Assembly: GCF_030704535.1 (NCBI RefSeq)
Contig: NC_081812.1
Coordinates: 22,109,501-22,173,500, forward strand
DNA from: Vitis vinifera
Taxonomy: Eukaryota; Streptophyta; Magnoliopsida; Vitales; Vitaceae
DNA: 64,000 nucleotides
Direction: 5' to 3'
The notes under the pieces were generated by a model, which was not told the DNA's origin, searched no databases, and saw only the letters and a list, made by a program, of their open reading frames with translations. Below are positions 1-11,913 of the stretch, piece after piece. A program made the translations under genes and the position numbers. Each line of letters begins with the position of its first letter. Position 1 is the stretch's first letter.

Positions 1-19
1 GAAAGATTCAAATGTTTAC

Positions 20-1355
20 CTCCCATAGGGGGCGAATTCCCTCTTTGAAAAGATGCAAATCAGTTGGGCTAGGCAAAGCAGATGGACGGGCCAAATGGCA
101 ATAGCAAATCCAAAAACCTTCAACCTAGGTACATATAATTTTCAAAATCTAGATCAACACAATGGGCCAACAAAAGTAAATTCACATTGACATAACTAGA
201 TTTTCATTCATCACACTCTAGGCATGCCGTACTAGAAGAAAATCTTACTGTACTGAAATCCACAATTTTCTTTATATTGTCCTCGTATGATGTTTGGGTT
301 CGAACTCCAGGTGTTCGACGAGTGTACCAAAATACAAACTTGTGCTGTTCAAAGGAACATTGACAAAATAAGTGATACTAAATCAGACTTGTCATAAATC
401 GCATAAAAGACAAGACTAAGCATGTTATTGAAGATAATATAACACACCATCATGCAAAGATATGAACACAAATGGTCTAAACCACAATAATGCCTTCAGC
501 ATTCATTTGCAATCAAGCCCAGTAAAACTAAAATTTGGCAAATATGTGACCAACCAGGAGGTGGTGACACCATCATCCATATAGTAACCTGCAAGGAGCT
601 GGTGAATTGCTTTCCATATCAACTTATCCAACCAGGAGGAAGACAACCAAAACAAGCGTCAAAAAAATATTTGCCATCAGGTTTAATCATACTAAACAAG
701 ATTCTTCTTACCATGTATGTGGAGAGACTTGAATAGGAATCACCCCGGTTCATAATTTAACTAAAAACTTCATATTTATTGGAATTCTCTAGGATTTTAC
801 TCTAAATGAACAGCATCAATTTTCCTAGAGATTTCTTCTGTCAGCAGAAAATGGAATTTTCCAAATCACAATTAAATCCATTTCCATACACCTCATTGCC
901 TCGTCATAAATTAATTCCCCCAAAAATCACTAAACACGAATTTAAGCACCACAATAAATCCATTAATATCACTAACCTTCAATTTCCATATAACATTCTA
1001 CTCAATAAGATCCTCGCCATCACAGACAACAAAAAGATAAAATAAAATATTCACCGACTTATCAGCAGAAATTGAAAAATACACCAAAAAGAACGAAGCA
1101 AACAGCCAAATAATCATAAACACGTAAGCGTTTGACTGCGAAAATGCGCGCATGAGGAGTGATAGAAAAAGAGAGAGACCAGACCTTCAGAGGATGAAGA
1201 CCAGCTTTGAGATCACGAGCCTGGCGTTCCCGATCTTCGGCTTCTTTGTCACTATTGAATGAGGTCGCTTCAGTCACGGATTGGGGGTTCAAGCCCTTGC
1301 TCTCTGCTTCCTTCTTCTCTGTAATCTCCATGCCCAACACTAACCCTAGCTTCAC
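20..1355 (-). CDS. nCBP: nCBP/4EHP-type mRNA cap-binding protein (5' part, runs off left edge)
   Basis: Cap-binding protein of the eIF4E superfamily, class II (novel cap-binding protein, 4EHP-like), which binds the m7G cap of mRNA in the cytoplasm. Three exons are visible on the minus strand: 1355-1185, 344-249 and 124-20; the remaining exons lie left of the window. Exon 1 codes an acidic, poorly conserved tail ending in LHPLK. Exon 2 gives HKFVFWYTRRTPGVR and a YEDNIKKIVDF segment. Exon 3 gives VEGFWICYCHLARP and, at its end, GIRPLWE, the block that carries a cap-stacking tryptophan in eIF4E proteins. YTRRTPG is typical of nCBP rather than eIF4E/eIF(iso)4E. All junctions are GT-AG and in phase 0. 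Two in-frame ATGs exist (1355 and 1331); the second begins MEITEKKE and is, from memory, the start used in related proteins. The spacer to the right is shared with a divergent gene. Confidence 0.9.
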
Positions 1356-1440
1356 TCCAATCTCTCTGAGAAGACGAGAGAAGAAAAAGAGCTTCTGTTT
1401 TCGACTTTTACCACTCCTAACCGCGTCGCTGAAGTCGGCC

Positions 1441-1579
1441 TGGGCTCACCTGTGCTGACCCAATTTTTGTTTGCGGACTTGGGCTTCCTACATCTTCCCA
1501 GGTTATGACGTGTACGGCCTATTGTCATTTTCAATTGGTCATTGTTCATGACTAGTGATGATGGTTGGGCTGAGGCCCA
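1441..1579. promoter_or_regulatory. Site II-like TGGGCY cluster upstream of nCBP
   Basis: Four TGGGCT/GGCCCA hexamers lie at 1441-1446, 1490-1495, 1566-1571 and 1574-1579, 86 to 225 bases upstream of the nCBP ATG. TGGGCY (site II) elements are known in plant promoters of growth, translation and organelle genes. The function here is inference from motif and position. Confidence 0.45.
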
Positions 1580-2700
1580 CCATATTTTTATTAAAAGGAA
1601 AAATTATTTTAATATTTTATACAAATTTTCATTAAAGTATATTTTTGTACAGGTTTGACCAAGAATAAGACTCTTTCAAATTTTCTAAACGTAGTTAAAT
1701 AATATTAAAAGTTTAAAATTTAGATAATTGACGGAAAATCGTAAACATTCTCCTCAACAATAATAGTTTTGGTTCATGGTATAATTTAAAAACGGCTTTT
1801 TCGTTTTTAAAAATAATTTTTTTTCAATATAAATTTGTTTTTAAAAATTTATACCAATATTTGACCACTGTTCTCTGAAACAATTTTTTAAAATAAAATA
1901 AAATAAATAATAAATTTTAAACAATAGGGTCGGTTTTATAATATTTTTTGAAATTTATTTTTAAAAATTATTTTTTATTCCTTAATTTAAAAGCAAATTT
2001 AAAAAATATGACCAAAGAGGCATGAATTTTCATTTTATTTTTAAAATTTGATGAAAACAACATTCATTTAATTTGTAAATTTTTTTTCTATTTTATTTTA
2101 TTTTTAAAAATTGTTAGTAGATAACAATGGCCAAACGGTATAAATTTTTAAAAATAATTTCCTATTTTATTAAAAAAAATAATTTTTAAATCATATAATC
2201 AAATATGATCTAAGTTGGAGTTGTTTTACCCAAACTTTAAAAATAAAAGAAAAATATGTGTCATTTAATCATGTAAAAATAATTTTTAAACATGATGAAA
2301 TAGATCCTAATTTTTCTTATTTTTCCTTAATAACCCGATACCATATTAAATAGATTTTTCTAAAATTTCTATAAAACCCTTCAATTCAAATTAACTATAA
2401 TTACTAATTATGAACAAATCCCCACTGTCTTCTAAATTAAAGCAGTGACTATTAAAATTTTGAAAATAAAAGAGAGGACCAAATTAATTATTATTCCGTT
2501 AAAAATAGTAAGAATATTCTAGTGTAAAAATAGTGAACACGTATAAATATAAAAAAGAAAAAGGGGAAAAAAAAAAAAAGAGGGACCACGTTCGTAACTT
2601 TTGGTAGGGAGGCCCAATCACCGAACAGAGGGAACGCGAGATAAAGAGAGAACCAGAATTCGAATTTTTATTTATTTTTTGATAATATAATACAATAAAT
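1580..2700. other. AT-rich spacer between divergent genes
   Basis: About 1.1 kb of very AT-rich sequence rich in runs of T and A and in phrases such as TTTTTAAAAATAATTTT that recur through the window. No open frame with protein character on either strand. The right end, about 2580-2700, holds GGCCCAATC and GA-rich sequence and probably contains the core promoter of the APRL gene. Confidence 0.5.
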
Positions 2701-2814
2701 TTAAAAATACAAAAGAAAAGAAAGAAAAATATTGGAGATGGCCGAGTTATTCCCGTGTCTGTTGTAATCCTCTGTGTTCTTCTCTATTCTCTCTCTGTGC
2801 AACCTCCTCCTCCA

Positions 2815-5800
2815 ATGGCGACTTCTGTGGCTTGGCTTCTCTTCCTCTACATCGGCGCGGTTTCTTCTTTGCCTGGCACCTTGTCCTCCTCCGTCTGCCC
2901 TCTTCAATCAGATTTCTTGGTGGCCTTCCTCCAGTCTCAATGTCCGCTCTCGCTTTCATCTCACGCGCTTCTCGATGTACGATCTCGCTCATGTGTTTTT
3001 TAAGATTGAATCTTCAAATTAGTCTCTTGTTTTCTTTTTTTTTTGTATGATGATTTTGTCTAATTGTTGTCGGTCATGGGCCGGAGATGTGCGGTGGTGT
3101 TTTTGTGTTCGATCGGTTTAGCCTTATTGTTTTGCGCATGTGTTTTGTTAGGGTTTGTCTGGTTGCCGAGAAAAGGGAGGACTAAATAAAAAAGGAAGAA
3201 AGAAAGAAAGAAAAAAAAAGAGGATTTTGAATGCCTTCCTATTTTGCATTATTTAGGTCGTGTGGAAAACGCGGAGTATTTGGCTTAATTGAGGCCAAAC
3301 GATGTAAATAAATGGTTAGAGACTTTTTCTTTCAAGTTTCCTTTGTTTTCCTGGCAACCAAACGGAGGATTAGGTTATTTGTTATTGAAACTAGGGTTTG
3401 ATTTGTGCGGTGCAGTTAGTGGTCTGAAAATGGGGAATAAGAATCATATTGTTGTTTGACTTTTATTTGCTTGGGTATCGATTTTAATTGTCTTTTCAAG
3501 AACAGTCAAAATAACGACTTTGAATATTGCTTGGTCTAGAAGGTCTGAATCCGAGTGCTGTGGTGTTATTAGAAGAAAATGATGATCTTAGCTAGATGAG
3601 CGTTAGATTTAATTTCCCGATGAGCATTCAGTAGGGTATTTACTATTTAGCATGAAAAGGAGCCGCTAAGATGCATTTTAGGGAAATGACTATGGTTTAG
3701 TCTCAGATGTAAGCATGTATGAGTTTATTAGGATGCCAGCTGCATGGAAACAAGGTCATTGATATACATTCTTCCTATGATTATTTATTTCAGCTGGAAT
3801 TCATGATTAAGCAAAGACATGCAGTACTTTGGGCCTGCAAGTTGTCTGGATGTAGTATGAGTTGCAAAAGATATTAAACTCAGGATGTAGTTGTGTACAT
3901 CAATAATTATTGTGGAATGTATGACTTTAAGAGATAGCTTGCTAGCTGCCGAGAACAATTTTATCCTAAACCTAGGGATTGAAGGTGACTCAAAAATGGT
4001 TATAGATTATTATAATAAAAGGAGTAACGTTCGTCATTCTATTATGTTATTAATGAAGGATATTTGGAAGTTTACTCAGGATCTAAATATTTACTATTGC
4101 TTTCATATTTATAGAGAAGCAAATTAAACAACAAATTGTTTAGCTGAGAAAAGGTATTTGTAATATGGAATCTATCATTTAGAGTTCAAGTTTTGGTTTT
4201 GAAGATTATTGTGGCTCATTTATTAATTTGGGCTGATTGAGAGCCACAATGGAATTAAATGATTGAAAACACATTTATATACAAACTTGGTATGCTCATA
4301 TAGGAACAAATTTGAAACCAAAGAGAAACTTTTTAACTTCTGATCCAGAAGGGTGTTATATGGTGTCACTTTGTATAAACCAAAAGGAACCACTAACTTA
4401 ACTCTAATTGTGCCTTGAATTTTAGGATGCGTTTGATATGCAGGAGTGGGAAAGAGAAGGAGAATGAGAATGGAGGTGAATCACAATATCAATATAATGT
4501 GGGAGAGAAGAAACCAATCCTAACATTGATTGGGGTTTTGGTTTCCATGAGAATGAATTTTCTATTGCTATTTCATTTCTAATAAGTCATTCAACCATGA
4601 TAACGATGGGAAATGGAATGGAGTTTCCCATGGTCATCCCCTATTCCAATATTTCAAACATCCTCTTTTCCAAGGGCATTGCCTTTTTACCTATCAAAAA
4701 AATGAAATAAAATTCTAAACATGCTCTTTATTGCTTTTGATTCCTCTTTTGTTACACACTTGAAATTAACAAAATATCATCATGGCTTTTTGCTACACAT
4801 TTCATGCCAATCCACCATTTTCATATGCCTTTTCTCACTTTCCATTTTATTGGAAAAATTGCAAATAAGATTTTACCTTTTTAAACTACATGCACAGAAC
4901 AAACCAAATTGACATTTAATCAATGAAGTGCCTCAAAGAGTCTAATGTCCCATAAATATACTTTCATTGTGTACATCATACCTGTTAAATAGAAAATAAA
5001 AATAAAAATCTTTCTTTTGGTGGAAAGAGTTCATACTTTTAAGGAGCAAATGCAGAGCAGTTTGCAAGCATGCCTGCTTCATATATATGTTTGCTATCGT
5101 GGTTCTTGGGGTTCTGAAGCCAGAGATGCTACAAAGACATTCTTTAGGCGGTTCCTGGTGAGGAGTTAGGAGTACGAACTTCTTGATTGGATTTTGGGTT
5201 TATTATAAACTGGTAATGTTGATGAATCCAGAGCTCTCAAGAAACTGTTTGTGGACATTAGAATGGAGGAAGTTTGTGGTGGAAAAAATGGTATCATGCG
5301 CATATGGTTGTGAGAGTAGGGATGGCATACCAATGATGTGTGTGGAAGCTACAGATTTGCTATCTTTTGAGGGCTATTGTGAACAACTTTAGCAGGTTTG
5401 CAGGGAGTGTTGGTCGAAAAGTGACTGCTGTTCTTTGGGTGAGATTTGAAAGGATTTGATACAGGGATATGCATTTAACTTAGTAGTTTCCTCATCTTTA
5501 TAGAATTGTAGCAGATAATGAGGCTTAATGACTGCCTTTTGAAGTTTAATATTTTGACTTTTTTAAGTTTAATATCAGAATGATCAGTGTGACCTTACTC
5601 TTCATTCTTATATTATACGTGTCTCTTTGTTCATTTGGTCTTTCCGTGGGGTGTTTGGACATTGCATTGAATTATTCCGTCATGTTCTAGCTATGTTGGA
5701 TTTCAAATGAATTGATTTCTTTCCTTCAAGGTTTTCTTATGGCATTTAATTAAGCATTTTTGCCTTAACATAACAGTAGTTTAAAGCAAGGGCATCTTAA

Positions 5801-8267
5801 GATTTCAACAGAAACCTCATTTCTGTAATACTGAATATTTTTTTAGTCTAATGGCTTGCTTATTCCAGTGTTATGTGGAACATAGGACTCATTCCAAATC
5901 CTTTTCAATCTTCACAATCATTTTGGTTAACAGCAATGCATTTTTATACATCAATTGCAATACCTTCTAGTCCTAGAGACTTCCTATAATCTCTAGATAT
6001 ATAGTAAGTTTCAAAATCTCTGAACTTTGCACGGTTATTTTATTGAGCCTAATAAATCCAAATCTCCTTTGTGGTTCGCATTTAGTAGTCTCTGAAAGGA
6101 ACTGTTGCACTCCTTCTGTGATATCATTGGTACTCCTTTCAAACTCTTTAACCCAATGTCTTGATGCATATAACATAAACAAAGTATCTGGTTCATCCTA
6201 ACTAGTTTGTATACATCTTAGTCATCATGCCTTAAAGATATCCTAGTCTTCTACTTTCTTCTCTTCCTTGAAATACATTTTTCCTTTTTAGTCTCCTCCT
6301 ACCAATTTTAATTTATAAAATGCCAGACTGGTATGCAATTTGTTTCAGCTGAAGATTTCTTAATATTGTTATTTGTTTTCATTGTCTGCAGGTGGATGGG
6401 AACTTCCTTGACAGAGCTTTGACTTCCAAACAAGGAAATGGTTTTACTTCAGTACTTTTCCATGCTTCCTGGTGCCCATTTTCGTGCAAAATGCGCCCTA
6501 AATTTGAAGTCCTCAGTTCCATGTTTCCTCAAATTGAACATTTGGCTATCAAGGAATCTTCAGCTAGTCCAAGGTGTGAAGCTGCTAACTGGACCTGCAT
6601 CAGTGTTATGTTTTTATTTTCAGAGTAGATAAGAAGCCCAATAAATCAAACAAAGGATAGATACAAAGTATGTGGAAAATGAGAAATTCCCTACACAAAG
6701 CTATGAACATCAATAGAAAAAGCTAAAAACCCAGCTTAGAAAATATAACAAAACATTAATCCAAGAGCTCTGAATGTTAACTTCAATCTAGACAAAGTTT
6801 CCAAGTTGAGAGACTTTTGTTACTATGTTATCTAGTATTTCCTTGTGTTTTTCTTTCACATGAGCTGAGTTGAAACTAATGGAGTCCACAAGAATGTATA
6901 TGGGACAAACACTTTATTGATTAGGGAGAATCAAATTTAGCTGATTTGACCTTTTATATGATTTCCACGGGATAATCTAGCCCTAGAAAATGCAGTATAT
7001 TGATCATTGCTAGTTAGTGTTTCAGATTCAATTTATTTGTGGCCTCGGGGACAGTAATCCTGACCCAATGTGGTTGAAAGCAGAACTTCAGGAAGGAGTT
7101 GTTTGCAATGATTTCCATATGTTGATGTGTCCTTGTCTTATTTTGGATTATATCTGACTGATGAAAAAATTGAAATTGACTGTCTAGAATGCAACTTCTA
7201 TTGCTTGTGGCATATTTCTCAAACAACTACTTGGCCGCATCTAACTTCTGCCTGAGAGGGAGTGGCATTTGCTTTTTCTAATAACTCCCTCAACAATGTT
7301 ATTGCTTTGCTATTATTTAAACAGAGAATGATAAATTAAAAAATAAAGTCTGCTAGCTTTTCACATTTTGAAGCTGCCCTCAATCTCAATAATTGTTTTT
7401 CATGTCTGCTCACCTGCTTCGTATGTGTCATATTGCAGCATGTTCTCAAGATATGGAATCCATAGCTTACCCTCGATATTAATAGTGAACCAGACATCAA
7501 GGATGCGATATCATGGTCCAAAAGATCTTCCCTCCCTAGTCAAATTCTATAGGAAAACCACAGGTAAGTACTTCTTTTAATCTAATAAATGTAAATATTT
7601 GTGGGGATTTGGTGTCCAAACACTCTTAATCTTCTGCTTCTCCATTGGAAGTGTTGATCTTATGGACTTGGCCTGTTATAAGGAACTCTCAGTGCAAGTC
7701 ACTGGTCAAAGAGGAGGCACATGCAGAGTCTAAGCAACTTTGACCAATGCCCTAATTTCCTTGTAACTGAGCTGAGACCATGAGATTGTAAGTTTTCTTT
7801 ATATAATTAGTTCCTTTCACCGAACTGTTAGTTATGCAGGGCTTGAACCAGTTCAATATTTTGCTGAGGATCAAACCATCAGTTTTGAGAAATCTGAAGG
7901 GCAGTCCATTTTGCAACCATGGAATGGCTCATATGTGAAGGAGATATTTACAAGGGAACCCTACTTAGCATTCTCTATTTTGTTCTTCTGTTTAAGGGTA
8001 GTTTTGGCTTTATTTCCAGGGTTGTTGTCTCAACTAAAAGCTTTCTGGGTGTTGTATGTTCCCCATCTGAACTTGGAAATATTTGGAGAGACAAGCCAAA
8101 TGTTGGGGCGTGTCCTTAACATGATTGATGTGCAGAGGGTTTGGGCCAAGTTAAAACTATGCAAAATCAGGAACTTCCGTGAAGGTGCAAAGAGTGCTCG
8201 TGTTTGGGCATCTTCCTTGGCTTCTGTTTCTTTGGGTGAAACCTCATCATCTGGATCATCATCGTGA
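2815..8267 (+). CDS. APRL: 5'-adenylylsulfate reductase-like (APRL) thioredoxin-fold protein
   Basis: A secretory-pathway thioredoxin-fold protein of the plant APR-like family (APRL5/7 type); despite the name it lacks the reductase domain of APS reductase. Four exons, 2815-2976, 6392-6573, 7439-7563 and 7840-8267, give 298 residues, the family length. Residues 1-20 form a signal peptide (MATSVAWLLFLYIG...). The active-site block FHASWCPFSCKMRPKF sits near residues 77-92: one catalytic-type Cys (about 82) with Ser in place of the second Cys of CxxC, as is usual in APRLs. A thioredoxin-like cis-Pro block (YGIHSLPSI) follows in exon 3. Exon 4 has a hydrophobic segment near residues 185-215 (probable membrane anchor) and a Ser-rich tail. 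An in-frame ATG at 2755 would add 20 residues; I chose 2815 because it gives a clean signal peptide. Intron 1 is 3.4 kb and carries repeat debris. Substrate and role are not known to me. Confidence 0.92.
3891..4165 (+). mobile_element. LINE-derived RNase H domain fragment in APRL intron 1
   Basis: An open stretch inside intron 1 codes ECMTLRDSLLAAENN, then GIEGDSKMVIDYYNKRSNV, an ILLMKDIW-like segment and finally YREAN followed by CLAEK. This is the RNase H (RVT_3) region found at the end of plant non-LTR retrotransposon polyproteins: the E...D acidic residues and the HxxREANxxAD-like end are recognisable, although the last motif is degraded (FHIYREAN, a stop, then TTNCLAE). The reverse transcriptase part is absent. 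A stop codon follows REAN, so the copy is dead. It reads in the same direction as the host gene. It may continue to the ACCTATCAAAAAAA tail near 4689-4702, with a foldback element inserted between. Confidence 0.75.
4427..4671. mobile_element. Small inverted-repeat element (MITE-like) in APRL intron 1
   Basis: The segment begins GGATGCGTTTGATAT and ends with the near reverse complement ATATTTCAAACATCC; the inner arms are also complementary (GGGAAAGAGAAGG... versus ...CCATTCCATTTCCC on the other side). Roughly 245 bp, no coding capacity. A target-site duplication is not clear, so the superfamily is not assigned. Confidence 0.5.
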
Positions 8268-8385
8268 GGTGGAATTTGAGATTCTATGAGAGTCAATCTC
8301 AGGGTAGGAAGAGCTTTAATGTAGAGTTTTTACATACTGCCGTGATGAAGAGGGACAGGTACTCTCTCCCCCTTCCTCCCTCCCT

Positions 8386-8628
8386 CCTCCCCGCCCTCTC
8401 TCTCTCTCTCTGATTTTACTTCTCTTAAATTTCATTACTAGTGATGGTAACTGAAGTCAGTGTCCCTTAATTTCCTTTTTGAGTTGGGTTCTTTTTGGGG
8501 AAGCAAACAAGCATGTAAATCTGAGAACAGCTGTGTTTTGTGTATAATATGTCATTTGGAGGAACATCTCTACTTTTACACATCAGTGGAATGTAAGCAT
8601 ATAGATCTTCTCCCTCTCTCCCTCTCTT

Positions 8629-8670
<42 letters not shown>
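8386..8670 (+). repeat. CT/CA microsatellites downstream of APRL
   Basis: A (CT)n tract near 8386-8412 and a compound (CT)n(CA)n tract at about 8610-8670 lie 120-400 bases downstream of the APRL stop codon, probably in the 3' untranslated region. The phrase CAGTGGAATGTAAG occurs both just before (8584) and just after (8691) the second tract, so the microsatellite sits between two copies of a short duplicated segment. Confidence 0.8.
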
Positions 8671-8819
8671 GTACATAATTTTCATCTCTACAGTGGAATG
8701 TAAGTGTATGGTTCTTCTCTCCCCCTTCCATCTGTTCGAACTCTTTACTGTAAAAGTTTCATTAGGACTCAAATAGAATTGATGTGTGATGGGTATATTG
8801 ATGTAGATTCCTGCAGGTA

Positions 8820-11130
8820 GAAATGGGTCATCTTCTCTTTTCAGACTATCATCAAATTCAGGCTTCAGCAGTGTGAAATAGGCTGCAACTCAGGCTAAAG
8901 GTCGGCCTAAAGCACCATCGTCAGTAGTTGATTTTATAAAAAATTACTTTTTTATTATATAATACATTGTCAAAAACATTATTAATTTTTTAAATTTATA
9001 TTCAAATACTAAGTAATTTTTAAAAATAATTATAATGAAAAACGTTAAATCTAATGAAACAAATATTAATAAAAGCGTTAATGGATAAGAATGTTTTAAC
9101 CAGCACGACTCTTCTTCATCTACCTCCAGTCTGCTGCTTCCCAAGCCGGTTTGCGTTGTAATGTCCACTCTCAAGTCTTAGCCTATGTCAAATGCAAACA
9201 CGCTTTCCAAACACGCCTTAGCCTGATTAACATCCAGGGTCACTATCATTTAAGGTAGCAATCAGCTTAGGTTGCCCGCGTTTTCAATAATTTCACCTTA
9301 CACCCATTGACTAACCATCCGGAACGTGTTCGCCGACAATGGGACCCCAAGCAACTAAACTTGGAGCCCTGACCTATCATCGTTGTTTGTATGTCCCCTA
9401 GCTCAAAGAGACTATTTTTCATTCATATAACCCTTTATTCTATTCAAACTTTCATTCGATACAAATTCTCAAATATTATCCAATTTTCCTCTGAATGTAC
9501 GCCTAGATGTAAAGAAAGTTTATCAGCTCCAAATTTGTGTCCTTTTGGAATTGCCCTCATTTTGGCCAGGGAAAGTAGATGGATGAGTTTTTTGAGAATT
9601 CAATTTACCCCTAACAAGACAAGCTTTAAAAAAAAATGATAAATATCCTACTCCACCCTGTCCTATTTATATATATAATTAATCAAAATTATTTTAATTA
9701 TTTTTTTAAAAACATAAAATTTTAAAAATATTTTTCTTTAAAATAAAATTCTTATACCCATCCCACATGTCCCTGTTTAATGTATTTTATTTTATTTTAT
9801 TTTATTTGGGGATGAGGATGAGAACATGTCTAAATAATTGGGGTGGGGTCGGCCATTCCTGATTGTCATCCCTAATCTTGGCATGTAAATGGTCCCATCC
9901 TATCCCGGCAACCAAGCCCAAGATTTAACAAATATATTTTGTCTAGTTTTGTGTTATACACTTATACATTTCAATATGTTTTATCAAATCCTTTTAAATG
10001 CAAAATTTAAGAATTTTTTAGGCATCAATGCTCAGGCCGGAAAATGGGCCTGGTTCGGGCCTTAAAAAATCAATCGAACTCCGGTCCAATAATGACGATT
10101 TGCCGGGCTTCGACTTTTACAGGCCAAATTACATCTCTAGCCCCGTGAAAATGTATTAAATTAAATAACCATTGTACTAAGATTATTTAAAGTAAAGTTT
10201 TTTTTTTTTTAACTTATGTTTCGTATAATAAATCACTAAAACACTAATAGTTTAATGGTTAGATTTTGATGGACTTATATTATATTCTAACTTTCAATTA
10301 AAAAATATAAATAGTTAATAAGAACTAAATAAATATTATTTTTTATGATTTAGTTAAACTAATATAAAAAATAAGTATAAAAAGGAAAAATATTGAAGAA
10401 AAAATAAGTATGAATAATATTAAATATTATATTTTTGGTAATAATATTAAGCCACCATTATTTTTTATTTTAAAATTAAATTTATTATTTTTTTAGAGGG
10501 GGCAAATTTTTTATTTTGGTTTTTATTTTCCTAAAAAAATTTACATGTAAGGAATTTTTTTTCTTTTTCTTTTTTTTTGAAAAATTGTAGAGAGCCTTGG
10601 CTAGCTCATTCATGTATTACTAATTCTATTAAGAGATCATAAAAACTAAAAAGAAAACAACAAGGAAACAAAATCAATGCTAATAATAAGAATATACAAA
10701 TGATGATGATGATAATAATAACAATAATCATAATATAAAATAAATTATTTGTTGATAGAATTCTTAGTCTTGTCTTAGGAAATGATTAGCATTAAGAAAA
10801 TAAAAAGGAAAAGGCCAAAAAAATAAACATATATATATATTTTACTATTTAACATGCCGTGCAGCACCAAAACTAATCCACATTTTCTTCGACTTATTTC
10901 ATGTCTATAATTGGTATTTATTTTTTATTTTTCATTTTATTCACATTTCTTAACGTGTAATATAAGTCATTATTGCATTTTTATAGCAATTATGACCTGA
11001 ATAGGCTTGCCTCCCACCTTACCACCTTTCACAAGCAATTTTGCCACACCCCACACTGGTTTCAAACCTATGAAAACGTGCTTCTCAAGCATAACCCACC
11101 TATATATATATATATATATTTGTTCTCTTC
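8820..11130. other. Gene-free, AT-rich spacer with degraded repeats
   Basis: No convincing gene on either strand. About 9780-9900 holds a GGGGATGAGGATGAG block followed by the end-like sequence ATTGTCATCCCTA, whose reverse complement TAGGGATGACAAT resembles a hAT terminus; the other end is not found. About 10020-10140 is a G+C-rich island with repeated GGGCCT/GGCC phrases ending CATCTCTA, again reminiscent of a hAT end. The stretch 10150-10990 is almost pure AT with GATGATGATAATAATAA simple repeats, and 11101-11120 is a TA dinucleotide run, possibly part of the next gene's promoter. Confidence 0.5.
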
Positions 11131-11913
11131 CTAATAGTGAAGCAGTGGAGAATTCGAATAAGTAGACCCCAATTTAAACTTGTGATCCTAAATAAACATA
11201 CAAGGTGGAATAAAATAAAATCGGCCAGCAGATGGACAGTTGTATCCTGTAGTCATAGCTTTCACTTTCATATTTTCTTCTCTTTACAAATCACAACCCT
11301 CTTCATTCACATCACTGTCGTTCCAAGCCGAACTCCGCAAGCAACCGACAAACCTTTTCCACCTCCATGTGAGAAGAAAGTAAAGAAAAGAAAGAGAGAG
11401 AAAGGGCCCTCGTCACAGAATCTCATAAGGTGAAAGGTAAAAACTAGAAACTAAAAACCTCTCTACCTTCCTCCACAAGGTGTTCCGAAAAGAAACAAAA
11501 AGAAGAACCTTTGATCGAGAATCAAGGTGGCATTTGGGTCTTAATAAATTTATTCTATAAAGGTAATAGAAAATTAGAGGTAACCCAAATAGAAAATTGA
11601 AAAGAAATATCCGGGGGAATGGAGGGGGAGGGAGACGTGGGTCCTGCTGGACCATTCTCCTGTTGTCATCTTTTGTGAGGATAAGCTCTGAACCCAAAAC
11701 AAATCCCTTTACCCACGGCCCTTGAGGGGGGTGGCTTCAATCTTCTTCACTCCTAGAGTGACAAGGGTCACCATGGCGGTGGCTTGAAATTCGACGCTAC
11801 ACTCCAAGCCCACCTTCTTTGATCTGTGAATATTCACAACACCCAACTCATATTTCAACCCCCTCTCAGTCTCTTCTGCTCCTCCAGGCTCCATACTCCA
11901 AACTCCCCATGAA

